Shown: positions 26,394 through 36,470 of the stretch, in pieces
Layout: each line of letters starts with the position of its first letter
How positions within the stretch are numbered: the first letter of the stretch is position 1
Source: Nitrososphaeria archaeon
Lineage (GTDB): Archaea > Thermoproteota > Nitrososphaeria > Nitrososphaerales > JACAEJ01
DNA length: 49,615 nucleotides
Direction: 5' to 3'
NCBI GenBank assembly: GCA_029775875.1
Contig: JARVKD010000005.1
Coordinates: 1-49,615, forward strand
The notes under the pieces: generated by a model
Seen by the model: only the letters and a program-made list of their open reading frames with translations
What the model was told of the DNA's origin: nothing
Database searches by the model: none
Made by a program: the position numbers and the translations under genes

Positions 26394-27665
26394 TCAAGAC
26401 TTCAATCTTTTACAGATGAAGGGTACAAGCATCTCATCCTCAGACAGTCCACCATGAGAACCTTTCATTATGAAATCCTTCTCCAATCCTCTATGGCGAT
26501 AAGCAAAGGAATAATTTGCGTATGGGAGCATTATCAGGTCTCCTACTCTATCAGTTACTCTCTTCTTATTGGATCCAGCACCAAAAAGACCTTTCTCAAT
26601 AGCCTCATTGGAGTCTAAGACAAGAAATTTATCTTTAAGCTTTTTATTGATGTAATCTTTAACTTCATTTATCTCGCCAGGCTTGACGTAAAGGAATGTT
26701 GCCCTTGAGTCGCCAGTAGGCGGGATCCATAATTTGTTCATAAGTTCATGATGCTCTGAAGCAAAGATGGTATTCTCCCTAGACAATTCTGATTGTCCAT
26801 GATCTGCCGTGATCATCAAAAGTATCTCTTTGGCTGCTTTGCTTTTCAATTTATCTATGAACTCACTTTTATAAGAATAAAGGAAACCTCTAAACTCAGC
26901 AAGAGCTTCTTCAGAAGAGGGACCGTAGATATGAGAGATAGCGTCTAATAAGTCCCAGTAAACGTAAACGTAAGTTTCATCACCTATTTCACTTTCCAAT
27001 AGTTTTCTTAAGATTACAAATAGGTCTGAAGAGTTTATGTAATTTAAGATTTTAGCGCCAGTGTGGTGCATTCTAGATAGCCCACTATCTCTATGCCTTG
27101 TGATAGCGTATGATTTTATTCCTTTTTTGTTAAGGATTTCATGAATGGTCTCAAGCCCAAGAAATTCTTTTGGGTCAAGCCCCATTTCTAACAACACTCC
27201 CCACTTGTAATCGTAAGCTGGGGTGAAGTCTATCATATTGGCGATCAATCCATACTCTCTCAGATACATGGTATAGCCCATGATGCCATGCTCTTCTGGT
27301 GTTGCTCCAGTATTGACGGTAGTAAGAGCGGTGGTTGTTGTCGATGGAAAGGTTGAGGTGATAGGAATCATCGTGCTATTATCTGACAGAATTTTGATGA
27401 AAGGACTTTTTATTTGAGGGATTAAAAAATTCTTGTAGCCCATAGAATCGACCACTAAGAGGATGATTTTGTTAACACTGTCAAGATGATCCTTGATAAT
27501 CTCCTTTGGTAAAGTATCTCTTTTCGATACATTTGATTTGAAGATTGATAAAATCGTTGCAGGTATGTTGTATATAGAATATTTCTCGTAGAAAGGTGTA
27601 ACAAATCCTTCCAATTTGCTCTTTTTCTTTATCTCTCTCCCAACTTTTTCGGCTAGAAACAACAC
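26394..27665 (-). CDS. type I phosphodiesterase/nucleotide pyrophosphatase-like (alkaline phosphatase superfamily)
   Basis: VVDSMGYKNF, FPSTTTTALTTVNTGATPEEHG, MITADHGQ. Confidence 0.85.
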   Translation of the reverse strand: MLFLAEKVGREIKKKSKLEGFVTPFYEKYSIYNIPATILSIFKSNVSKRDTLPKEIIKDHLDSVNKIILLVVDSMGYKNFLIPQIKSPFIKILSDNSTMIPITSTFPSTTTTALTTVNTGATPEEHGIMGYTMYLREYGLIANMIDFTPAYDYKWGVLLEMGLDPKEFLGLETIHEILNKKGIKSYAITRHRDSGLSRMHHTGAKILNYINSSDLFVILRKLLESEIGDETYVYVYWDLLDAISHIYGPSSEEALAEFRGFLYSYKSEFIDKLKSKAAKEILLMITADHGQSELSRENTIFASEHHELMNKLWIPPTGDSRATFLYVKPGEINEVKDYINKKLKDKFLVLDSNEAIEKGLFGAGSNKKRVTDRVGDLIMLPYANYSFAYRHRGLEKDFIMKGSHGGLSEDEMLVPFICKRLKS

Positions 27666-27723
27666 ATATTCACTAATACCCTTGAGAATTCAATCAGGCA
27701 CCTCTTTAACTTTATCATGGTAC

Positions 27724-29478
27724 TTATCTTGACGTGAAGTAGATAACTATCTTGTCATCAGACTTTGAATCTATGCGCCCAAAGCCCAGCCTTTCTAACT
27801 GCACTAAAGAGTTCATGGGTTCATCAGCAAGGCTCTTCTCAGCCAATCCTTCAATCTTCTTTCCTGTAGGCATTACTAAGATTATCTTAACAGTATCTTG
27901 AGTAGGAAGCCAGTGAATGAGAGGTGCTTCAGCCTCTCTTGCCTCATGAATAGACAATCCTTTAAAACTCGCTTTAAGATAATTGCCCTCAAACTTTACA
28001 TCACCAATATTCATAAGCCCCATGAGCCTTGTGATAGGTTTTGATAGCAATAGCTCCTTATCTGACTTTGATACGAAGACCTTTGCAATACCGTTTTTTT
28101 GATGGACTTTAAGTTCTCTGTTGCCTCTTGCTTTGTCATCAGGATGCTTGGGTAAGACTGCCTTTAGATTCTCTTTAATTCCATGAATTTGAAGCTCGAT
28201 TTTATCCATTATGGCAAAGTACCTAGATGCAACCTTATCGACAACTTGTCTGTTATAGGAGTAAAGATTTTGCCAACTTAAGGTTGCATCCACTGGCTTA
28301 ATTCCAACATCATATATCAGCTTACGAATGGCATCTGGCTGAAAGCCTCTCCGCCTTAAAGCCAAAAAAGTTGCAAGTCTAGGATCGTCAAAGCCTTCGT
28401 ATAATCCATCTCTTATGCCTTGAATTATCTTAGATTTGCTCAAGACTGCTCCTTCTATCTTTAGCCTCCCATAATGAATGGCAACCGGATATTCCCAATT
28501 CAAATGCTTATACATATACATCTGCCTTACAGCATTTGTTAAGTGCTCCTTACCTCTTATGATATGAGTTATACCCATTAAATGATCGTCAACGCCTGCT
28601 GCAAAGTTATACAATGGCCAGATATGATACTTCGACCCAACTCTTGGATGTGGATGCTTTATCGTATCGACTATGCGAAGAGCAGGCCAGTCTCTTACAG
28701 CAGGATTAGGATGATTGAGATCTGTTTTAACTCTAACAATGGCTTGTCCCTCTTTATAATTTCCATCGAGCATATCCTTCCATCTACTCATCTGCTCCTC
28801 TAAAGTCAAATTTCTACATGGACAAGCTTTGCTTGAGGCTATATGGCTGCGAAAAGTTGTTGGTTCGCAAGTGCAAACATAAGCTCCATTTGCCTTGATC
28901 AGATCTTCTACAACTTTATAGTATATGCTGAGCCTATCGCTCTGAATGAACTCCTCATCCCATCTACATTCTAGCCAATTAAGGTCCTCTCTGATCAAAT
29001 CATAAAATATCAAAGATGCCTTCTTTAGCCTTGGATCAGTATCTTCAAACCTAAGGATGAATTTGCCATCGTATTGCCTAGCGTAATCATGAGAGAGGAT
29101 TATGGCACGGGCTGAGCCTAAATGAAGAGCGCAGTCTGGGTTTGGAGAAAATCTAGTGACTATCTTGGCATATTTATCAGCATCTGGAAGAGGAGGCAGT
29201 TTCTTCTCTTCAGCTTTAACCTTAGGAACTTCAACAATAGCATCTGGAAAATTTGTTTTAAGAATAGATAACTGCTCATTCAGGCTAAGTCGATTGACTT
29301 CATCCACTATCTGCTTCAAGGAAGGGTATAATTTCTTTACAAGATTTTTTAGATCTGGTCTCTCTCCTAAAACTTTCCCTAAAACTGCACCTGCCTCACA
29401 TCTCCCATCATGCTTGTAAGCGTTCAATAAAGCATGCTTACGAATTAATAGTGAGACATCAGGCTGAATCTCCGCCAA
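27724..29478 (-). CDS. gltX: glutamyl-tRNA synthetase (archaeal/eukaryal type)
   Basis: RFSPNPDCALHLGSARA, LRFEDTDPR, HGRLKIEGAVLSKSK. Confidence 0.94.
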   Translation of the reverse strand: MAEIQPDVSLLIRKHALLNAYKHDGRCEAGAVLGKVLGERPDLKNLVKKLYPSLKQIVDEVNRLSLNEQLSILKTNFPDAIVEVPKVKAEEKKLPPLPDADKYAKIVTRFSPNPDCALHLGSARAIILSHDYARQYDGKFILRFEDTDPRLKKASLIFYDLIREDLNWLECRWDEEFIQSDRLSIYYKVVEDLIKANGAYVCTCEPTTFRSHIASSKACPCRNLTLEEQMSRWKDMLDGNYKEGQAIVRVKTDLNHPNPAVRDWPALRIVDTIKHPHPRVGSKYHIWPLYNFAAGVDDHLMGITHIIRGKEHLTNAVRQMYMYKHLNWEYPVAIHYGRLKIEGAVLSKSKIIQGIRDGLYEGFDDPRLATFLALRRRGFQPDAIRKLIYDVGIKPVDATLSWQNLYSYNRQVVDKVASRYFAIMDKIELQIHGIKENLKAVLPKHPDDKARGNRELKVHQKNGIAKVFVSKSDKELLLSKPITRLMGLMNIGDVKFEGNYLKASFKGLSIHEAREAEAPLIHWLPTQDTVKIILVMPTGKKIEGLAEKSLADEPMNSLVQLERLGFGRIDSKSDDKIVIYFTSR

Positions 29479-29525
29479 TTGTAATCAATTTAATTAGTAA
29501 CTCTTATGTTAAATATTTCCCTTTT

Positions 29526-30533
29526 CTATAAATTTCTGGTCACAATAAAATTGGTCAATTCTGATAAACTCTTCTTTGCAGAGGAATCGGGGTATCTTTT
29601 AAGAATTGAAATTGCCTTATCTGCATAGAATCTGGCTTCGTCTCTAATTTTATCAGCTACTCCTGTTTTGGAGATGATCATCAACGCTTCGTCCATCTCT
29701 TCTTGTGTAACCTTTCTCTTCCCAAAGACTCTTTGAATCTTAATCCTATCTTCATCATTTGCAAGCTTTAAGGCTAAAGATAATGCTAAAGTCTTCTTTC
29801 CTTCTCTCAAGTCACTTCCCACAGGCTTTCCTGTCAGTTTAGGGTCTCCTGCAATACCAAGCAAATCATCCACTAATTGAAAGGCTATGCCAAGGTTTCT
29901 TCCAAAGTTAGCCATGGATTCTTCATCCTTTTTTTCAGCATTACCGACTATGCTACCAATCCTACAAGCAGTCTCAAAAAGAGCTGCAGTCTTGTTCCGA
30001 ATCATATCAAAGTAAGTTTCTTTTGAATGAAAGCGCTTGCTTGAAGTCATTTTTAGATCCTTGGCTTGCCCTTCACAGACCCTGATGGAAGACTTGACAG
30101 CTAATTCTAAAACTCTAATTATAACGCTTTGTTTTATGTTCATCTCTTGCATCCCTGAAACTATAGCCTCGAAGGCTTTAGCAAAGAGAATATCTCCAGA
30201 GATTATTGCAATAGGAACTCCGTATTTTGCGTGAACTGTAGGAGCGTTATGGCGTGTTAAGTCATGATCCATTATATCATCGTGCACTAAAGTGAAGTTA
30301 TGAATGAGTTCAAGACCTGCAGCCGCAGGTATGGCTTTTCTTACATCTTTATCAAAAAGTTCAAAGGATTTCATAACAAGAAAGGGTCTTAGTCGCTTAC
30401 CTCCTGTTCTTATCAAATGTGATGAGGCATCATACAAAATCTTCGGTTTACCTTTCAATAATGAGTAAATGTAATCGTTTACCTGTAATGCCGATGCTTC
30501 CAGTTGCTCTGTTAGACTCATTGCTTTAGCCAC
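29526..30533 (-). CDS. polyprenyl (geranylgeranyl) diphosphate synthase
   Basis: LVHDDIMDHDLTRHN, FQLVDDLLGIAGD. Confidence 0.93.
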   Translation of the reverse strand: MAKAMSLTEQLEASALQVNDYIYSLLKGKPKILYDASSHLIRTGGKRLRPFLVMKSFELFDKDVRKAIPAAAGLELIHNFTLVHDDIMDHDLTRHNAPTVHAKYGVPIAIISGDILFAKAFEAIVSGMQEMNIKQSVIIRVLELAVKSSIRVCEGQAKDLKMTSSKRFHSKETYFDMIRNKTAALFETACRIGSIVGNAEKKDEESMANFGRNLGIAFQLVDDLLGIAGDPKLTGKPVGSDLREGKKTLALSLALKLANDEDRIKIQRVFGKRKVTQEEMDEALMIISKTGVADKIRDEARFYADKAISILKRYPDSSAKKSLSELTNFIVTRNL

Positions 30534-31576
30534 TCTGCCAATTCTCCTGTGATAGTAAATCTTACCCTTCTCATATCTTGTATATTATTACAACCAACTG
30601 CAAACATGGTCGTCTTAAGCTCATAAATAGTCTTTTGGAGAAAGGAAAGCAGAGAATTTTTAGAGACTGCTGCATGTCTTAGCAAGGGCAAAGCCATACC
30701 TGTCAGATTAGCTCCTAGAACTAAGCTCTTAGCTATGTCCAAGCCTGTTCTTATGCCCCCAGAAGCAATTACGGGTATCTTTGTGGCTCTTCTAGTTTCT
30801 ATCAAGCTTACAGCCGTTGGTATTCCCCAGTCCCAAAAGAGCTGACCAAGTTCAGCCTTTTCTTTATTATCTAAAGCCAAAGCTCTATAATGCTCCACTG
30901 CAGACCAGCTGGTTCCTCCAGCCCCTGAAACATTTATGGCTGAAACCCCAGCCAATTCTAGCTTTATGGCTACTTCTTTTGATATTCCGAACCCTACTTC
31001 TTTGACTATAACAGGTACGCTCAATTGGGATATCAACTCACGAATCTTGTCTATTATTCCTTTATACTGAGGCTCTCCACCAACTTGAATGGCTTCTTGT
31101 AAGGGGTTCAAATGAATGACAAAGGCTTCAGCTCCTATCATGTCTATGCACTTTTTTGCCTCTTCTTTTCCAAAACCTTTCAATAGCTGTGCAGCTCCTA
31201 TGTTAGAAGCCAAGAAGATGTTCGGGGCTCTCTTTCTTACTATAGAGTAAGTTTCAGCCAAAGATGGTGAAGACAGTCCTACCCTCTGGCTACCAACTAC
31301 CATCCCTATGCCAAGCTCTTCAGCGGCTAAAGCCAAGTTTTCGTTTATCTTTGCAGATTCAGGGGAGCCTCCCACCATAGCATCTATTAGTATAGGTGCT
31401 GAGAACTTATGATTTAGGAATGAAGTTGATGTGTCTATAGAATCTAAATTTAATTCTGGTAAAGCGTTATGAATTAAATGGACACACTCAAAAAGGGTAG
31501 ACTTCTTTGACTCTACCTGTTTTTCCAAACTTATGTTTATATGATCTGCCTTTCTTTCTATCAAATCTTCATTCAT
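30518..31576 (-). CDS. fni: type 2 isopentenyl-diphosphate isomerase
   Basis: R(K)ADHI start, GMVVGSQRVGL, VSGAGGTSWS, ASGGIRTGLDIAK. Confidence 0.93.
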   Translation of the reverse strand: MNEDLIERKADHINISLEKQVESKKSTLFECVHLIHNALPELNLDSIDTSTSFLNHKFSAPILIDAMVGGSPESAKINENLALAAEELGIGMVVGSQRVGLSSPSLAETYSIVRKRAPNIFLASNIGAAQLLKGFGKEEAKKCIDMIGAEAFVIHLNPLQEAIQVGGEPQYKGIIDKIRELISQLSVPVIVKEVGFGISKEVAIKLELAGVSAINVSGAGGTSWSAVEHYRALALDNKEKAELGQLFWDWGIPTAVSLIETRRATKIPVIASGGIRTGLDIAKSLVLGANLTGMALPLLRHAAVSKNSLLSFLQKTIYELKTTMFAVGCNNIQDMRRVRFTITGELAEWLKQ

Positions 31577-32340
31577 TTTCTTGAACCTCTTATCAACGTG
31601 CCTTTTAAAAGCTCGCCCTTTAACGCTCTTAGGATTCTCTCTTGGTTTGTGCCATTTATGAACATTACATCTATGCCATCCTTTGCCATTCTTATAGCTT
31701 CCTTTACCTTAAGCCCCATGCCGCCAGTAACGTCCATGTCTATGCTCTTGACTTGAATCTTTGTTAAATCTTCTGGCTTTAGCTCTTCTATGAGAGAGTC
31801 TGGTTGATTTAAATCCCTGAATATGCCATCTACGTTCAAAAGAAAGATTACTCTAATTGGCTTTAATGCTTCTGATAACATCCTTGTAATTTCGTCCCCT
31901 GATAGAACGTAGAAACCTTTTGATTTTAAAAGGACATCTCCATAAGTGACAGGAGTTAAGCCATTATCAATAAGGGATAAAAACAGCTTTCTTTTTGCTT
32001 TAGTGGTCAATTGTACAAAGTTTGATGGAGGCAAGGAATAAGGATTTAATCCATGCTTATCCAAACAACTTAGAATCTTAAGGTTAAGTTCCAGCATAGA
32101 TGCCCTAGTCTTTGACACCCCTTCAGCAGAAACTTTTGATGGCTTTGTCGTCAATCCATACTTGTCAGCAAAGTAGTGTCCAAAAGAACCACCGCCATGC
32201 ACTAATATGAGAGGATTTTCTGATTTTGATAGAGCATTGCCAATAGCATCTATCACTTGTAAATTTATAGTTAGAGGCTTCTCCTTATGCGTGATAAGAG
32301 AACCCCCTAACTTTACTATTGCTAACTCTTTTCTTGCCAA
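31573..32340 (-). CDS. ipk: isopentenyl phosphate kinase
   Basis: IVKLGGSLITHKEKP, LVHGGGSFGHYFADKYGL, SGDEITRML. Confidence 0.92.
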   Translation of the reverse strand: MARKELAIVKLGGSLITHKEKPLTINLQVIDAIGNALSKSENPLILVHGGGSFGHYFADKYGLTTKPSKVSAEGVSKTRASMLELNLKILSCLDKHGLNPYSLPPSNFVQLTTKAKRKLFLSLIDNGLTPVTYGDVLLKSKGFYVLSGDEITRMLSEALKPIRVIFLLNVDGIFRDLNQPDSLIEELKPEDLTKIQVKSIDMDVTGGMGLKVKEAIRMAKDGIDVMFINGTNQERILRALKGELLKGTLIRGSRK

Positions 32341-33284
32341 ACCTTTACACCTTCAAGAGGCAATTTCACTATAGATGCATCGATGCCTTTCCTCTTTAAC
32401 GATTCAGCTACAACTCTTGCTTCGCTAGATTTTGGTAAAGCTATAATGCAGCCTCCTCCACCAGCACCAGTAAGCTTTGCTCCTATACAACCAGCTTCAA
32501 GAGCCTTTTCTATTAATTGGTCTAATTCTCTTGTTGACATTCCAAGATTGCTCAAGACTGAATGAAAGAAGTTCATTATGGCACCTAAAGTGGTAAGGTC
32601 TCTATTCATTAATGCAAAGGCTGCCTTCTCTGTAAAGTAATTAGAAGATGCAACTAAGGATGCAAAAAGATTAGGATATGACTTCTTAATTTTTGAAAAT
32701 TTTGAGACCATTTTAGACGTTCTGCGCTTAATCCCGCTATGGCATACAATAAACTCAACATCTTTATCCAACTTTATTTGTCTAGGCTTCTCTCCCATCC
32801 TGAATAGAATTACTCCGCCATAGACTGCAACGTTCACGTCTATGCCCGATGGCTTACCATGAGTTATTCTCTCAGATACCATGGCAAGATTTACCATTTC
32901 TTCTGGCGATAATTCATGATCAAAGGCTGACGCTGTGGCTGCAACCGTTGCCACAGCAACTGCGCTAGATGAGCCAAGACCTGAAGACACAGGCAGATTA
33001 GAATCTATCATCACTCTAACGCCCTTTTTCTCTCCTATGAATTCTAGAGTAGCCTTTATGGCTTCCAAAGTAGGTTTAAGAGATAAGGGAACTTGCCCTT
33101 TTTTCGAAGAGTAAGAGCCTAAAGTCTTAGATAAAATCTCAATACCTTCAAAAGCTTCAGCCTGTACCAATGCTCCTTTATCAATGGCAGCAGCAAGGGC
33201 CAAAGAGCCGTGAACTACAAAATGCTCTCCAGTAATTATGATCTTGCCTGGAGCCTTAGCAAAAAATTTCAAAATTAACTTCAC
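32322..33284 (-). CDS. mvk: mevalonate kinase
   Basis: APGKIIITGEHFVVHG, PVSSGLGSSSAVAVA, KLTGAGGGGC. Confidence 0.93.
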   Translation of the reverse strand: MKLILKFFAKAPGKIIITGEHFVVHGSLALAAAIDKGALVQAEAFEGIEILSKTLGSYSSKKGQVPLSLKPTLEAIKATLEFIGEKKGVRVMIDSNLPVSSGLGSSSAVAVATVAATASAFDHELSPEEMVNLAMVSERITHGKPSGIDVNVAVYGGVILFRMGEKPRQIKLDKDVEFIVCHSGIKRRTSKMVSKFSKIKKSYPNLFASLVASSNYFTEKAAFALMNRDLTTLGAIMNFFHSVLSNLGMSTRELDQLIEKALEAGCIGAKLTGAGGGGCIIALPKSSEARVVAESLKRKGIDASIVKLPLEGVKVWQEKS

Positions 33285-34123
33285 TGAAATAGGATAGATG
33301 CGTAGCCAACCACGCTACTATAGTCTCCAGTTATATCCCCACTAGTCGCATACTTGAGAAGTTTTCCATTCGTTATGTTCAACTCTTTGGCTGCTGTAAT
33401 CATCGTTGCTACAGGCCCATATCCACACATAGTCACATTCAAATTTTCAATGACGTTGTAGAGTTTAGATACATCCATCTGTAGTATCGCCTTAATCGCC
33501 TCTGAATCCTTCCTTGAAGCAATCTCTTGCGCTTCATAATGGGTAAAGTCTGAAGAAGCTATTAGTAAGAATTTCTTATCTTTTACACAATTTGCTATGG
33601 CTTTGCCAACATCAATTGCTGTACTCATGTCTTGAAGCATCATACTTATTGGTAGTATCTTGAACTTGCTACCAAAGATGTATTGGAGAAATGGAATCTG
33701 GACTTCGATAGAGTGCTCTCTCATATGGGCTGAATCATCAAAGTCAACGATGCCAGACGATTCTACTAAGCGCTTTGCCGAATTGCCATCGACTTCAACC
33801 TTTCCTAAAGGCGTCTCCCATATTCCTTCTCTAACAGTTGCTACACCGCTACCAATGCCGTAGTGGTTTGGTCCTGCTATTACTACTAACTCTACGCCCT
33901 TCAAATAAGAACAAGCATAGTATCCATGGGCAGCTACAGGACCTGAATACATGTATCCTGCATGTGGTGAAACAAGGACAACTCTCTCACCAATGGCTTC
34001 AACCGATGGACTCTTCTTTTTTGGACCTATTCTATGAAAGAAGGATTCTTCAATGCTTGCCTTTAATTCATCACTGTCAAAAGGATAAAACATGCCTGCT
34101 ACAGCAGGACGTCTTAACCTCAC
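33281..34123 (-). CDS. MEMO1 family protein
   Basis: RRPAVAGMFYP, VSPHAGYMYSGPVAAH, SSDFTHYE. Confidence 0.92.
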   Translation of the reverse strand: MRLRRPAVAGMFYPFDSDELKASIEESFFHRIGPKKKSPSVEAIGERVVLVSPHAGYMYSGPVAAHGYYACSYLKGVELVVIAGPNHYGIGSGVATVREGIWETPLGKVEVDGNSAKRLVESSGIVDFDDSAHMREHSIEVQIPFLQYIFGSKFKILPISMMLQDMSTAIDVGKAIANCVKDKKFLLIASSDFTHYEAQEIASRKDSEAIKAILQMDVSKLYNVIENLNVTMCGYGPVATMITAAKELNITNGKLLKYATSGDITGDYSSVVGYASILFQ

Positions 34124-34794
34124 TTTGCACTTTCCTCCACAGTCTTTGTTTCAAAATCCTCTATTGAATGCTTCATTGGCTGATCAGGAGTTAAGGCTCC
34201 TGAGTGAACTAGAACTGCTCTTGCCAATAGCCAGAAGATGGTAGCCAAAGCCCTTCTCCCTCTGTTATTGCCTGGGATTACTAGATCTATGTTAGAAGTA
34301 ACGTTGTCTGTATCACAAATAGCAATTACAGGCACTCCCACCTTTGATGCCTCTTCTATAGCTCTTGCGTCTATCATAGGATCTGCCACTATCACAAGTT
34401 CTGGGTCTATATGTTCAGGGTAGAGAGGGTTTGTGAACGTACCGGGCATGAACCTGCCTGTTATGGGAATTGCTCCTGTCAATGAGCAGAACATCTCAAC
34501 AGGAGTCTTACCATACTCTTTTGCGGAACATACAACTATTCTCTTGATGTCAGACCTTGCTATTGACTTCGCAGCTACTTCTATTCTTGATAGGATCTTC
34601 TCAAGGTCTATTATCCGTAGACCATCAGGTCTAGTTCTACTTATGAACTTCTCCATGTCCTTGGTCTTGACCAAAGTGCCGACTCTTATGCCAGTAGCAA
34701 GTAGAGTCTTCTCTGAGAGCTGAGCAACTACGACCTTCTCAGAAGAGCCGCTTTCATCCTTCTCCTCATCAGTTTTTCTGCGTGACAATTTCAT
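34120..34794 (-). CDS. rps2: ribosomal protein S2
   Basis: RFMPGTFTNP, VIVADPMIDARAIEEASKVGVPVIAICDTDN. Confidence 0.95.
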   Translation of the reverse strand: MKLSRRKTDEEKDESGSSEKVVVAQLSEKTLLATGIRVGTLVKTKDMEKFISRTRPDGLRIIDLEKILSRIEVAAKSIARSDIKRIVVCSAKEYGKTPVEMFCSLTGAIPITGRFMPGTFTNPLYPEHIDPELVIVADPMIDARAIEEASKVGVPVIAICDTDNVTSNIDLVIPGNNRGRRALATIFWLLARAVLVHSGALTPDQPMKHSIEDFETKTVEESAK

Positions 34795-36038
34795 ACCTCC
34801 AGTTTAGCCATATTACATCCGCCCAACTCTTCATCTATCCTTAAAAGCTCATTGAGCTTTGATAAGCGTTCCCCTCCTACCACTCCAGACTTTATCATCT
34901 TAGACTGAGTTGCTATAGCTATATGAGATAAGTGAACATCAGAAGTATCTCCTGATCTATGAGAAGTTATCAAAGCATAATTGTGCCTTCTTGCATTTTC
35001 AGCGAAATCCATGGCATCGCCTAAAGTCCCTGCTTGATTTACCTTTAATATCGCAGCATTCCCTGCTTTCATCTCCACACCTTTTAATAATCGCGATGTA
35101 TTTGTTACGAAGATATCATCACCTACAACGTATACTTTACTCAGCTTCTTCGTAAGTTCAGCAAATTCTTCGTAAGCTTCTTCATGAAAAGGATCTTCCA
35201 AAAAAAAGAGATGGTATTTCTTAACCAATTCCATAACAAACTCTAGTTGCTCCCCGGGGGATCTCTTTGCTCCCCATCTAGTATAAACGTAAGCTTTTGA
35301 ATCTTCATCCCAAAGGGAAGAGGAAGCAAAATCAACTCCCAATCTTATATCAACACCCAAAGAATCAGAAACTATTTTTGATGAGGATGATACTAATTCA
35401 AAGGCCTCTTCGTCTTTTATGTGTGGTGCCCAGCCTCCTTCATCCCCCTTACCTCCTGTGAAGTAAGGGTCTTTCTTTTCGATCTGCTTCCTTACCTCCT
35501 TATGCACGGCTATGTTAGCCCTCAAACCCTCTTTAATGCTCTTTGCACCTAAAGGACAGACCAAGAATTCTTGAATATCAGGTGCGCCAGGACCAGAATG
35601 CTTTCCTCCACACAAAACATTACCTAAAGGGTAAGGCATGAGATATGGTCCTTTTGGTAAAAGAGCTTTGTATAGAGGTACACCTTTAGCTTTTGCAAAA
35701 GCCTCGGCTGTTGCCACGCTTATAGCATAGGCAGCTGATCCACCTATTCGACTGAAGTTCTTTGTGCCATCTATCTCCCTCAACAATTGGCTTAAAGATT
35801 TAGGATTGGAAGCATCAAAACCTATCAATTTTGGTGAATAATCAGTAATCAATTTTAAAGTAGCTTTAATACCATCTGGATTAAAGCCAACTGCCTCATA
35901 CTTGCCAGTGCTAGCTCCCCTTGGAGCACAAGCCCTCCCGATGAAGCCCTCAACCTTTACGTCAGTTTCTATAGATTCATCCCCTCTACTATCGTAGCAG
36001 ATTCTTGCTTTGATTGACTCGATCGAAGCTTTTTTCAT
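34791..36038 (-). CDS. eno: enolase
   Basis: ICYDSRGDESIE, RGASTGKYEA, GDEGGWAPHI, LEDPFHEE, ITSHRSGDTSD. Confidence 0.94.
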   Translation of the reverse strand: MKKASIESIKARICYDSRGDESIETDVKVEGFIGRACAPRGASTGKYEAVGFNPDGIKATLKLITDYSPKLIGFDASNPKSLSQLLREIDGTKNFSRIGGSAAYAISVATAEAFAKAKGVPLYKALLPKGPYLMPYPLGNVLCGGKHSGPGAPDIQEFLVCPLGAKSIKEGLRANIAVHKEVRKQIEKKDPYFTGGKGDEGGWAPHIKDEEAFELVSSSSKIVSDSLGVDIRLGVDFASSSLWDEDSKAYVYTRWGAKRSPGEQLEFVMELVKKYHLFFLEDPFHEEAYEEFAELTKKLSKVYVVGDDIFVTNTSRLLKGVEMKAGNAAILKVNQAGTLGDAMDFAENARRHNYALITSHRSGDTSDVHLSHIAIATQSKMIKSGVVGGERLSKLNELLRIDEELGGCNMAKLEV

Positions 36039-36047
36039 TACGGCACC

Positions 36048-36284
36048 TCAAAGTTGCTCTGATTCGAACTCGGAATGTCTCTCAGCAAGGACCTCAAAGT
36101 AAGGTATTGTACTATCAATCACATTAACATTGGATAACAAAATCCTCCTGCAACAGTACCTCTTCACTCCTATTTTATCTAGGACTTTGCCAGGATCCTC
36201 CCCTTCTTTCACTTTCTTGACGAATTCTTCGTACTTGTCTCCTATCAGTGAGCCGCATGTAAAGCATCTAACAGGGATCAGCAT
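36048..36284 (-). CDS. rpoN: RNA polymerase subunit Rpo10/RpoN
   Basis: [18 protein letters not shown]...KRYCCRRI. Confidence 0.93.
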   Translation of the reverse strand: MLIPVRCFTCGSLIGDKYEEFVKKVKEGEDPGKVLDKIGVKRYCCRRILLSNVNVIDSTIPYFEVLAERHSEFESEQL

Positions 36285-36470
36285 AGAAATAACCTTCTTT
36301 TAATTCACCCTAAAATGGTTTATGGTCATAAATAAGAATAAATTAGCAGTATTTAGGTCTTCTCTAGATAATGCCATTTTTGAGTTCATTAGTTTGACGA
36401 AGTTTATTAACAATTTAAACTTTTTAGCTTCATATTCTATTCATAAACTTTTAACTGCCTCAAATAGTCA

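Noticed and set aside
33838-34167. 109-aa plus-strand ORF
   Set aside because: Antisense to MEMO1 and rps2; no family features.
36058-36075. GATTCGAACTCGG resembling a tRNA T-loop
   Set aside because: Lies within the rpoN coding sequence (SEFESEQ); no acceptor or anticodon stems found around it.
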